DNA from: Lachnospiraceae bacterium | GTDB lineage: Bacteria; Bacillota; Clostridia; Lachnospirales; Lachnospiraceae | Reading direction: 5' to 3' | Length of the DNA: 5,735 nt | Assembly: GCA_017477805.1 (NCBI GenBank) | Contig: JAFUUM010000020.1 | Coordinates: forward strand, 1-5,735 | Shown: positions 1 to 5,710 of the stretch, piece by piece | Layout of the letters: every line of letters begins with the position of its first letter | Numbering within the stretch: position 1 is the stretch's first letter | Program-made: the position numbers and the translations under genes | Notes under the pieces: generated by a model | Databases searched by the model: none | What the model was told of the DNA's origin: nothing | The model's input: only the letters and a program-made list of their open reading frames with translations

Positions 1-393
1 GCAAACTTCGCTGTTGGATGCACTCTGATCCTGCCCGCATCTTTGATCTACGTATGGAGAAAGAATAAGAATACAGCATTTATCGGATGCGCTGTGGGAA
101 CTGTTTGCATGACCCTGTTCGGTACCGCATTCAACGCAGTATACCTGCTTCCCAAGTTCGCTGAAATGTATGGTATGCCCCTGGATGCCCTGATCGCTTT
201 CGGAACCGAGATCAATCCCGCCATTACCGATGTCACTTCCTTCGTGATCCTTGCGGTAGCGCCTCTGAACCTGATCAAAGGCGGCCTTGTGGCAGTCCTT
301 ACCCTTGCGGTATATAAGCCCCTGAGCCCTGTCTTAAAGGCACTGGCACAGCCTCGTGATGCAAGAGGCCGTGTAAGAGCCGTACAGAAATGA
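1..393 (+). CDS. ribU: ECF transporter S component, probably riboflavin transporter RibU (5' truncated)
   Basis: This is the C-terminal part of a substrate-binding (S) component of an energy-coupling factor transporter. The reading frame is open from base 1, so the true start lies upstream; 130 codons are visible, ending in TGA at 391-393. The protein is very hydrophobic, with membrane segments at about visible residues 7-19, 26-50 and 80-108, then a basic tail (RDARGRVRAVQK). The GTAFNAVYLLP stretch, the following GMPLDALI and the APLNLIKG motif before the last helix resemble RibU from Clostridia. S components sit in the cytoplasmic membrane and bind the vitamin, while a shared EcfT/EcfA1/EcfA2 module supplies energy; none of those genes is seen here. 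The ECF S-component assignment is fairly firm. Riboflavin as the substrate is inferred from sequence resemblance. A terminator directly follows, so it is probably not co-transcribed with the tsa genes. Confidence 0.8.
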   Translation, partial: ANFAVGCTLILPASLIYVWRKNKNTAFIGCAVGTVCMTLFGTAFNAVYLLPKFAEMYGMPLDALIAFGTEINPAITDVTSFVILAVAPLNLIKGGLVAVLTLAVYKPLSPVLKALAQPRDARGRVRAVQK

Positions 394-417
394 TCAAAAC
401 AATATAGGACCACAAAA

Positions 418-469
418 AGCCCCTTACACCATCGCTGAAAACACAAGCGGTTGTGTGAGGGGTTCTTTT
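418..469 (+). terminator. Rho-independent terminator after the ECF S-component gene
   Basis: A long hairpin starts 24 nt after the stop codon. The left arm, 418-436, pairs with 446-464. The outer 12 pairs run from A418-T464 to C429-G453 and include the CCCCT/AGGGG core; after one C-T mismatch, seven inner pairs run from A431-T451 to T436-A446. The loop is 437-445. A T-rich tail (TTCTTTT, 463-469) follows. An A-run at 414-418 lies before the left arm, so the reverse direction also carries a T-run and the element could be bidirectional, although no minus-strand gene ends here. Confidence 0.88.
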
Positions 470-479
470 CGTGTAAAAT
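451..479 (+). promoter_or_regulatory. Possible sigma-A promoter for tsaE
   Basis: TTGTGT at 451-456 (three of six bases match TTGACA) and TAAAAT at 474-479 (five of six match TATAAT) are separated by exactly 17 nt. They sit just after the previous unit's terminator and 36 nt before the tsaE start, where a promoter for the tsaE-ispD run would be expected. The -35 half lies inside the terminator's right arm. Evidence is only motif and position, so the call is tentative. Confidence 0.35.
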
Positions 480-514
480 AAAATGGAGTATGTGCAAGAA
501 AGGTATGTAAGATT

Positions 515-958
515 TTGAAACAGCAGATAGAAGTGTTTTCTCCCGAGGAAACTTTTGCGCTTGGTAAAAAAATAGGAGAAGAGGCTGAGCCGGGAACGCT
601 GATCGCGTTAGAAGGCGACCTGGGCGTGGGAAAGACCGTATTTACCCAGGGCATCGCAGAGGGCCTCGGTATCATGGAACCCATCAGCAGTCCCACCTTT
701 ACCATTCTTCAGACCTATGAAGAAGGAAGACTGCCCCTGTACCACTTTGATGTGTACCGCATCGGCGACGTGGATGAGATGGACGAGATCGGGTACGAAG
801 AGTATGTTTACGGCCAGGGTTTATCCATTATCGAGTGGGCAGGCCTGATCCGGGACATTCTACCCAAGACCTACCGTGCCGTGACCATCGAAAAGGACCT
901 GAGCAAAGGTCTGGACTACCGTCTGATCACAATTGAGGACATCGGATCGGAAAAATGA
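515..958 (+). CDS. tsaE: tRNA threonylcarbamoyladenosine biosynthesis ATPase TsaE
   Basis: TsaE (YjeE family) is the cytoplasmic P-loop ATPase that works with the TsaB-TsaD complex in making t6A37 on ANN-decoding tRNAs; its ATP hydrolysis is thought to reset the complex between cycles. The 147-residue length is normal. Visible motifs are the Walker A GDLGVGKT (34-41), SPTF (59-62), the YHFDVYRI block (76-83) with the conserved Asp79, and EWAG (107-110) with the family's Glu-Trp pair. The start is TTG at 515, preceded by AAGAAAGG (496-503) at 11 nt spacing. The frame has a stop at 479-481 and no ATG or GTG between it and the TTG. It follows the ECF terminator and is the first gene of the run that also carries tsaB and tsaD. 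The identification is firm; the start is good but non-ATG. Confidence 0.95.
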   Translation: MKQQIEVFSPEETFALGKKIGEEAEPGTLIALEGDLGVGKTVFTQGIAEGLGIMEPISSPTFTILQTYEEGRLPLYHFDVYRIGDVDEMDEIGYEEYVYGQGLSIIEWAGLIRDILPKTYRAVTIEKDLSKGLDYRLITIEDIGSEK

Positions 959-1047
959 GATCCAAAACTCAAACGTAAACAAACAAGAGTTATAAAACAA
1001 AAATCAAATCATAAATTAAGAATTATTTTATAACAGGAGATACGATA
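959..1047 (+). other. A-rich intergenic spacer between tsaE and tsaB
   Basis: By my count this 89-nt gap is about 24% G+C, far below the flanking genes, with many A-runs on the + strand. It holds a weak inverted repeat (AACTC 966-970, GAGTT 987-991) without a T-tail, so it is not a terminator. Promoter-like hexamers such as TTATAA (990-995) and TAAATT (1012-1017) match consensus poorly. The spacer ends in the tsaB ribosome binding site. It could be an unstructured leader or a weak internal promoter; the sequence does not decide. Confidence 0.4.
1035..1039 (+). promoter_or_regulatory. Ribosome binding site fixing the TTG start of tsaB
   Basis: AGGAG lies 8 nt before the TTG at 1048-1050. This near-ideal spacing supports the non-ATG start, and the protein read from it begins at the expected family N-terminus (KILALDTSG). 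Confidence 0.8.
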
Positions 1048-1839
1048 TTGAAGATACTTGCATTGGATACTTCCGGTGTCGTCGCTTCCGCAGCCATTTG
1101 GGAAGACGATGTGATCCGCACAGAGTATTCCATGAACGACAATAAGATGCATTCCCAGACGATCCTGCCCATGCTGAAAGAAGCGCTGGATCTGACGGAT
1201 GAGGATCTTTCCACCGTGGATGCTATTGCCACCGCAGGAGGACCCGGTTCCTTTACAGGCCTTCGCATCGGTGCCGCAACGGTAAAAGGTCTTGCTTACG
1301 CACTGAATAAACCCATCCTCCCCGTTCCTACGGTGGATGCCCTGGCGTACCGCCTTTGGGGAACAGAAAAAGTGGTCTGCCCCATCATGGATGCAAGACG
1401 GGACCAGACCTATACGGGACTTTATGAGTTTAAACCACAGCCTCCTATGGAAACTGGCGAAAACCCCGGTACCGAACAGGAACTGGTCATGCATGTTTTA
1501 ACACCCCAGTGTGCCGTTCCCATCGAAGAGATCGTCGAAAAGATCAACGATCTGAACCGGCCAGTGATCTTCTTAGGAGACGGAGTTCCCGTATTCAAAG
1601 AACGGATCTTAAAGCAGGCAAAGGTGCAGGTTTCCTTTGCACCTGCCCATATGAACAGACAGAGTGCCGCAGCAACTGCATCTCTTGCAGCCTATCGGGC
1701 GCGGGTCAACATGGCAGCCCATGGCGGCGTGCTGACACCGGAAGAGGGTGTTGTGGAGACTGCAGCGGACCATACGCCCACGTATCTGCGCCTCTCTCAG
1801 GCAGAACGCGAAAAACAGGAGAAAGAGAATGCTGTTTAG
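1048..1839 (+). CDS. tsaB: tRNA threonylcarbamoyladenosine biosynthesis protein TsaB
   Basis: TsaB (YeaZ) is a catalytically inactive ASKHA-fold partner that dimerises with TsaD and recruits TsaE to form the t6A37-transferring complex in the cytoplasm. The protein is 263 residues, longer than E. coli TsaB (about 231). Motifs are the N-terminal LALDTS (4-9), MHSQTILPML (34-43), the signature GGPGSFTGLRIG (64-75), DARRDQTYTGLY (115-126), LGDG (176-179) and the C-terminal PTYLRLSQAER block (244-254). A variable stretch at about 129-155 (proline- and glutamate-rich) accounts for part of the extra length. The start is TTG with an AGGAG 8 nt upstream. The 3' end overlaps rimI by 11 nt, which suggests translational coupling. 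The tsaB-rimI pairing is common in bacteria. The identification is firm. Confidence 0.95.
   Translation: MKILALDTSGVVASAAIWEDDVIRTEYSMNDNKMHSQTILPMLKEALDLTDEDLSTVDAIATAGGPGSFTGLRIGAATVKGLAYALNKPILPVPTVDALAYRLWGTEKVVCPIMDARRDQTYTGLYEFKPQPPMETGENPGTEQELVMHVLTPQCAVPIEEIVEKINDLNRPVIFLGDGVPVFKERILKQAKVQVSFAPAHMNRQSAAATASLAAYRARVNMAAHGGVLTPEEGVVETAADHTPTYLRLSQAEREKQEKENAV
1817..1821 (+). promoter_or_regulatory. Ribosome binding site of rimI inside the tsaB 3' end
   Basis: AGGAG lies 7 nt before the ATG at 1829-1831. It selects this start over the in-frame upstream codons of a longer open frame that extends back to 1748 inside tsaB; those extra residues have no resemblance to RimI. Confidence 0.8.
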
Positions 1840-2311
1840 ACCCATGGTCTCGGAGGATGCGCTGGCAGCTTCTTATGTGGAAGATCACTGCTTTTCCGCA
1901 CCCTGGTCGGAACGAGTTTACAGAGAAACCTTAGAACAGGAGTACAGTTTTTACATGGCGGCGGTTTTGGAAGAGGATGACCTTACCGGGATCCCCGGAG
2001 AGTACGCCGGCCAGATCGTGGCCACCTGTGGCGCCGTCAATATCCTGGGAGAAGGGGATATCAGTAACGTTGCCGTGCTGGCACCCTACAGAAGACAGGG
2101 TCTTGCAGGACATCTGATGGAACTCTTTCTGGAAGAAGAAAAGAGCCGGGGAGTTGAGACCTTTGTTTTAGAGGTTCGGGCCTCCAACGAAGGGGCCATC
2201 TCCCTGTACACCAAATTCGGATTCGAGACTGTCGGATGCAGACGGGGATTTTACGAGGATCCCAAGGAAGATGCCCTGATCATGAAACTCTCCGTGATGG
2301 GCAATAACTAA
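1829..2311 (+). CDS. rimI: Ribosomal-protein-alanine / protein N-terminal acetyltransferase RimI
   Basis: A GNAT-fold acetyltransferase that transfers acetyl from acetyl-CoA to a protein N-terminal alpha-amino group; in E. coli RimI acetylates ribosomal protein S18. The protein is 160 residues, a little longer than E. coli RimI (about 148). The N-terminal APWSERVY (24-31) matches the family's PWS motif. The acetyl-CoA motif A runs from ISNVAV (78-83) through RRQGLAG (88-94), containing the R-x-x-G-x-A signature. LEVRASN (114-120) carries the catalytic-type Glu115, followed by AISLYTKFGF (123-132) and the C-terminal YEDPKEDALIM (142-152). A short acidic insertion at about 48-59 separates two strands. 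The ATG overlaps the tsaB end by 11 nt and has its own AGGAG. RimI family membership is firm. S18 as substrate is an assumption, since RimI in other species can be broader in specificity. Confidence 0.92.
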   Translation: MLFRPMVSEDALAASYVEDHCFSAPWSERVYRETLEQEYSFYMAAVLEEDDLTGIPGEYAGQIVATCGAVNILGEGDISNVAVLAPYRRQGLAGHLMELFLEEEKSRGVETFVLEVRASNEGAISLYTKFGFETVGCRRGFYEDPKEDALIMKLSVMGNN

Positions 2312-2346
2312 TGTTTTTATAAAGCGACAAAGGAATATTACAACGA

Positions 2347-3258
2347 ATGCTTGATATTTGCTTGCTGGGCACCGGCGGAATGATGCCCCTGCCTTACAGA
2401 TGGCTGACCTCATTGATGGTCAGATATAACGGACACAGTATCCTCATCGACTGCGGTGAGGGGACCCAGATCGCCATGCGGGAAAAGGGATTAAGCCCCA
2501 ACCCCATCGACATGATCCTCTTTACCCATTACCATGCGGATCACATCAGCGGCCTTCCGGGAATGCTCCTGACTATGGGAAATGCGGAGCGGAAAGAACC
2601 TCTGATGCTGGTGGGACCCTCCGGTCTTGAGCGTGTGGTGTCGGCGCTCCGCGTTATTGCGCCGGAATTGCCTTTTGAGATACAATACAAAGAGTTGCAA
2701 TCCCCCCTGGAGGAGTTTGAATACGCGGGTTTAAAGTTCACCGCTTTCAAGGTCAATCACAACGTGATCTGTTACGGTTACAGCGTCAGCCTCGACCGTA
2801 TCGGCCGGTTCCAGGTGGAGAAAGCAAAGGCCCTTGGCCTGGATGTCCGGTATTGGAACAAACTGCAAAAGGGTGAGACCGTGGAAGATAACGGCAAGGT
2901 CTACACTCCCGACATGGTCATCGGACCTGCAAGAAAAGGCCTGAAAGTCACCTATTGTACCGACACCCGTCCCACGGAGAGCATCGTAAGAGCCGCTCAG
3001 GGATCGGATCTCTTTATCTGCGAAGGCATGTACGGAGAGGCGGACAAAAAAGATAAGGCAAAAGATCATAAGCATATGCTGTTTACGGAAGCGGCGAAGC
3101 TTGCAAAGGACGCCGAAGTGAAAGAACTCTGGCTCACCCATTTCAGCCCTTCCTTAAAACGACCGGAACCCTTCATGGATGATGTGAAAGCCATCTTCCC
3201 CAACAGCCATCCCGGAAAAGATGGCAGGTCGGTGGAACTGGATTTTCCGGAAGAATAA
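2347..3258 (+). CDS. rnz: Ribonuclease Z family tRNA 3'-processing endonuclease
   Basis: RNase Z is a cytoplasmic zinc-dependent metallo-beta-lactamase-fold nuclease that cuts tRNA precursors after the discriminator base, mainly on transcripts lacking encoded CCA. The protein is 303 residues, the usual length of the short bacterial form. Visible elements are the N-terminal LGTGGMMP (7-14), DCGEGTQ (35-41), the metal-binding THYHADH (60-66; His61, His63, Asp65, His66), His138 with the following CYGY (142-145), CTDTRP (204-209; metal-bridging Asp206), CEGMYG (225-230), His243 in HKHML and LTHFSPS (263-269; His265). The region at about 150-195 corresponds to the flexible exosite arm used to clamp tRNA. 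The two variants CTDTRP and CEGMYG, in place of the commoner GDTRP and HEATF, look typical of Clostridia rather than defects. The ATG has AAGGA (2330-2334) at 12 nt, slightly long. It starts 35 nt after rimI. Another MBL-fold hydrolase is possible but less likely. Confidence 0.9.
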   Translation: MLDICLLGTGGMMPLPYRWLTSLMVRYNGHSILIDCGEGTQIAMREKGLSPNPIDMILFTHYHADHISGLPGMLLTMGNAERKEPLMLVGPSGLERVVSALRVIAPELPFEIQYKELQSPLEEFEYAGLKFTAFKVNHNVICYGYSVSLDRIGRFQVEKAKALGLDVRYWNKLQKGETVEDNGKVYTPDMVIGPARKGLKVTYCTDTRPTESIVRAAQGSDLFICEGMYGEADKKDKAKDHKHMLFTEAAKLAKDAEVKELWLTHFSPSLKRPEPFMDDVKAIFPNSHPGKDGRSVELDFPEE

Positions 3259-3295
3259 GATCTGAATAAAAAAAAACGGGGAATTTTACTCGGAG

Positions 3296-3862
3296 ATGAA
3301 AAACAAAGAGAAGGTGATCCGTTACGCGATCGTCCTTGTGGTGATGGCTGTCAGCATACTGGTGCTTTACCACCATGTTGCCAACATGACCAGAGCCAAT
3401 CAGGACAACGTACCGGTGACGGCAGTACAGAGGGTGCTGCTGAAGGATCTGACAAAAGAATATCCCGCTTCGCCAAGAGAAGTCCTGAAGTTTTATAACA
3501 GTCTCATGGAATGCCTTTACAACGAGGACTATTCCGATGACGAGTTCATGAAACTGGCGGATAAAGCCAAGGAACTCTACGACGATGAACTTCTGGCCAA
3601 CCAGATCGAAGAGCTTTATTACGCTTCTTTGAAGACGGAGGTCCGGAATTACAAGGACAACGGAAAGCGTCTGACAAACAGCTGGGTATCCGCCAGCACC
3701 GACGTCGAGTATTACAACCTTTATAACAGAGAGTGCGCCAACCTGAAAGCGATCTACACCATTCGGGAGGGTGCCACAACACAAAACACCCATGAGATCT
3801 ATGTGCTCCGGAAAGACTCCGACGGGCACTGGAAGATCCTGGGATGGCAGTTGGAAAGTTGA
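3296..3862 (+). CDS. Uncharacterised single-pass membrane-anchored protein
   Basis: I cannot assign a function; it may belong to one of the Lachnospiraceae-restricted DUF families. The 188 residues begin with a basic head (KNKEK), then a hydrophobic helix at about 8-25. No lipobox or clear signal peptidase site is visible, so it is probably an N-in signal anchor with the rest outside the membrane. After a polar linker (26-45), residues 56-112 look helical and acidic (REVLKFYNSLMECLYNEDY region). The end, from about 143, looks like strands (LKAIYTIREG, EIYVLRKDSDGHWKILGWQ), loosely reminiscent of NTF2-like or similar alpha+beta domains. The start is uncertain: GGAG (3292-3295) abuts the ATG, and CGGGGA (3277-3282) lies 13 nt away; a GTG at 3314 is an alternative. 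A run of nine A lies at 3268-3276 just before it. It sits 37 nt after rnz and at or overlapping the tsaD start, so it should share their transcript. Confidence 0.85.
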   Translation: MKNKEKVIRYAIVLVVMAVSILVLYHHVANMTRANQDNVPVTAVQRVLLKDLTKEYPASPREVLKFYNSLMECLYNEDYSDDEFMKLADKAKELYDDELLANQIEELYYASLKTEVRNYKDNGKRLTNSWVSASTDVEYYNLYNRECANLKAIYTIREGATTQNTHEIYVLRKDSDGHWKILGWQLES

Positions 3863-3873
3863 TAAGTCTGAAC

Positions 3874-4908
3874 ATGGAAGAAACGAAGAAAGATATCCTC
3901 ATACTGGCGATCGAGAGTTCCTGCGATGAGACCGCAGCCTCTGTCTGCAGAAACGGCAGAGAGATCCTCTCCAATACGATCTACTCCCAGATCGACGTCC
4001 ATACGCTCTATGGCGGCGTGGTTCCGGAGATCGCCTCCAGAGCACATATTGAAAAAATAATACCTGTGATCGATACCGCCCTTGCGGAAGCGAAGGTGGG
4101 TTTGAAAGATCTGGACGCCATAGCGGTAACCTACGGGCCCGGTCTGGTGGGACCTCTTCTGGTAGGTGTCTCGGCAGCCAAGGCCCTTTGTCTTGCCACG
4201 GGACTGCCCCTCATCGGTGTCCATCACATCGAAGGCCATATCAGTGCCAATTACATCGAGAACCCCGATCTGGAGCCTCCTTTTGCGGCCCTTGTGGTGT
4301 CCGGAGGCCATTCCCATCTTGTGGTGGTAAAGGACTACGGTGAATACGAAGTCATCGGACGCACCAGAGATGATGCGGCAGGGGAAGCCTTTGATAAGGT
4401 GGCAAGAGCCATCGGCCTCGGTTATCCCGGCGGCCCCAAGATCGACAAAGCGGCAAAAGAAGGAAATCCCCACGCTCTGGAATTCCCCAGAGCAAAAGTG
4501 GGAGAGTCCGTTTACGACTTTAGCTTCAGTGGCTTAAAGAGTGCCGTGCTGAACTATCTGAACACCTGTGAGATGAAAGGGGAAAAATGGGTGCAGGCCG
4601 ATGTAGCAGCATCCTTCCAGAAGGCAGTGGTGGATGTTCTTGTGGATCATTCCATGTCCGCCATCGACCAATACGGCTTTAAGAAGTTTGCCATCGCCGG
4701 CGGCGTGGCATCCAACTCCGCCCTCCGTGCAGCCATGAAAGAAGCCTGTGAAAAGAAGGGGGTAGCCTTTTATCATCCCTCCCCCATTCTTTGTACGGAT
4801 AATGCAGCCATGATCGGCTGTGCCGGTTATTATGAGTTCATCCGCGGGGAACGCAGCAGTCTGGATCTGAATGCGATCCCTAACCTGAAACTGGGAGAAA
4901 GAGCCTGA
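3874..4908 (+). CDS. tsaD: tRNA N6-adenosine threonylcarbamoyltransferase TsaD
   Basis: TsaD (YgjD/Kae1/Gcp family) is the catalytic subunit that transfers threonylcarbamoyl from TC-AMP to A37 of ANN-decoding tRNAs, acting with TsaB and TsaE. From the ATG at 3874 it has 344 residues, close to the family norm. Motifs are LAIESSCDETA (11-21), YGPGLVGPLLVG (87-98), the metal-binding HIEGH (His118, His122), SGGHSHL (143-149), GEAFDKVAR (170-178), GYPGGP (183-188), AGGVASN (275-281) and CTDNAAM (307-313), whose Asp309 completes the iron/zinc site. An in-frame ATG at 3844 (GGAAGA 7 nt upstream) would add ten residues and overlap the preceding gene by 19 nt; a TTG at 3859 overlaps its stop. I prefer 3874 because other TsaD proteins begin only a few residues before ILAIESS, but no good ribosome binding site precedes it, so coupling to the upstream stop 11 nt away would be needed. 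Function is firm, the start is not. Confidence 0.95.
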   Translation: MEETKKDILILAIESSCDETAASVCRNGREILSNTIYSQIDVHTLYGGVVPEIASRAHIEKIIPVIDTALAEAKVGLKDLDAIAVTYGPGLVGPLLVGVSAAKALCLATGLPLIGVHHIEGHISANYIENPDLEPPFAALVVSGGHSHLVVVKDYGEYEVIGRTRDDAAGEAFDKVARAIGLGYPGGPKIDKAAKEGNPHALEFPRAKVGESVYDFSFSGLKSAVLNYLNTCEMKGEKWVQADVAASFQKAVVDVLVDHSMSAIDQYGFKKFAIAGGVASNSALRAAMKEACEKKGVAFYHPSPILCTDNAAMIGCAGYYEFIRGERSSLDLNAIPNLKLGERA

Positions 4909-5651
4909 TGACAAGTATTGCGATCCTTCTGGCTGCAGGCAGCGGCACGAGGATGAAAAGCATCGAGAAAAAACAGTACATGCTCTTAAAGGACAGGCCC
5001 ATTCTGTATTATGCCCTGAAGGCTTTGGAGGACAGTTACGTTTCCGGGATCTTCCTGGTGGTCAATGCAGGGGATGAAGATCTGGTCCGGAGAGACTATG
5101 TCGAAAAGTATGGTTTTACCAAAGTCATGGATATCGTGGCTGGTGGTAACGAGCGTTATCATTCAGTATTAAGAGGTCTGGAAGCAGCGGAAAACTACAG
5201 AACCGCTCATTCCCTGACCTTTGACCGTGTCCTCATCCAGGACTCTGCAAGACCGTTTTTGACAAAGGATATCCTGCAGAGAGTATCGGATACCCTGGAT
5301 ACCCATCCCGCCTGTGTGGTGGGAATGCCTGTAAAGGATACCATCAAAATAGCCGATGAGAATGGTATGGTGGATCACACCCCCAATCGGAACCTCGTCT
5401 GGGCAGTTCAAACGCCCCAGGCTTTTTCATATGATCTGGCTCTTTCCGCCTACCGGAAACTGGGAGAGAGGGAGCAGGAATTGTTAGATCAGGGCATTGT
5501 CATCACCGATGATGCCATGGTAGTTGAGACCCTGACGGATACCCGGATCAGGCTGGTTCAAGGTTCTTATGAGAACATCAAGATCACGACGCCGGAGGAT
5601 CTTATCACCGCAGAAAAGATTCTTGACAGTTCAAAGAACGGTTTGATATGA
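4908..5651 (+). CDS. ispD: 2-C-methyl-D-erythritol 4-phosphate cytidylyltransferase IspD
   Basis: IspD catalyses the third step of the MEP isoprenoid pathway in the cytoplasm: MEP plus CTP gives CDP-methylerythritol and pyrophosphate. The 247 residues carry the nucleotide-binding LAAGSGTRM (8-16), KKQY (21-24) with the conserved Lys, GGNERYHSVLRGL (79-91), DSARPF (112-117) with Asp112 and Arg115, VKDTIK (142-147), the NRNLVWAVQTPQAF block (160-173), TDDAMVVE (200-207) and the C-terminal NIKITTPEDL (223-232) with Lys225. The usual His before the DxARPF motif is Gln111 here. The ATG overlaps the tsaD stop by one base (TGATG), and GGGAGA (4893-4898) lies 9 nt upstream, so the pair is probably translationally coupled. 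The close paralog TarI, a ribitol-5-phosphate cytidylyltransferase, is the main alternative; no teichoic-acid neighbour such as TarJ is visible, but the window ends soon after. Confidence 0.88.
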   Translation: MTSIAILLAAGSGTRMKSIEKKQYMLLKDRPILYYALKALEDSYVSGIFLVVNAGDEDLVRRDYVEKYGFTKVMDIVAGGNERYHSVLRGLEAAENYRTAHSLTFDRVLIQDSARPFLTKDILQRVSDTLDTHPACVVGMPVKDTIKIADENGMVDHTPNRNLVWAVQTPQAFSYDLALSAYRKLGEREQELLDQGIVITDDAMVVETLTDTRIRLVQGSYENIKITTPEDLITAEKILDSSKNGLI

Positions 5652-5710
5652 TTAGTTGCGTTGTTTGCGTGGCACGGATCTGCTGTGTGAGCAGCGCGTT
5701 AATTGAATAT

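Noticed and set aside
48..497. 149-codon open frame on the minus strand over the ECF gene and terminator
   Set aside because: It is antisense to a recognisable membrane protein, runs through a terminator hairpin, and its translation resembles no family.
483..518. Eleven-codon open frame (ATG at 483, TGA at 516-518) overlapping the tsaE TTG start
   Set aside because: It has no ribosome binding site, and if the putative promoter at 451-479 is used its ATG lies before the expected transcript start. It is probably chance.
966..991. Inverted repeat AACTC/GAGTT as a terminator after tsaE
   Set aside because: Only five pairs around a 16-nt loop and no T-run follows; too weak for an intrinsic terminator.
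1509..1934. 141-codon + strand frame spanning the tsaB-rimI junction
   Set aside because: It is an arginine- and cysteine-rich out-of-frame translation of two real genes, with no family resemblance.
3173..3829. 218-codon open frame on the minus strand opposite the membrane-protein gene
   Set aside because: It is a long shadow frame with no plausible ribosome binding context. The + strand gene fits the gene run and has a coherent protein layout.
3799..4473. 224-codon open frame on the minus strand opposite tsaD
   Set aside because: It is antisense to a strongly conserved gene whose motifs are intact; the minus-strand translation is low-complexity and unrecognisable.
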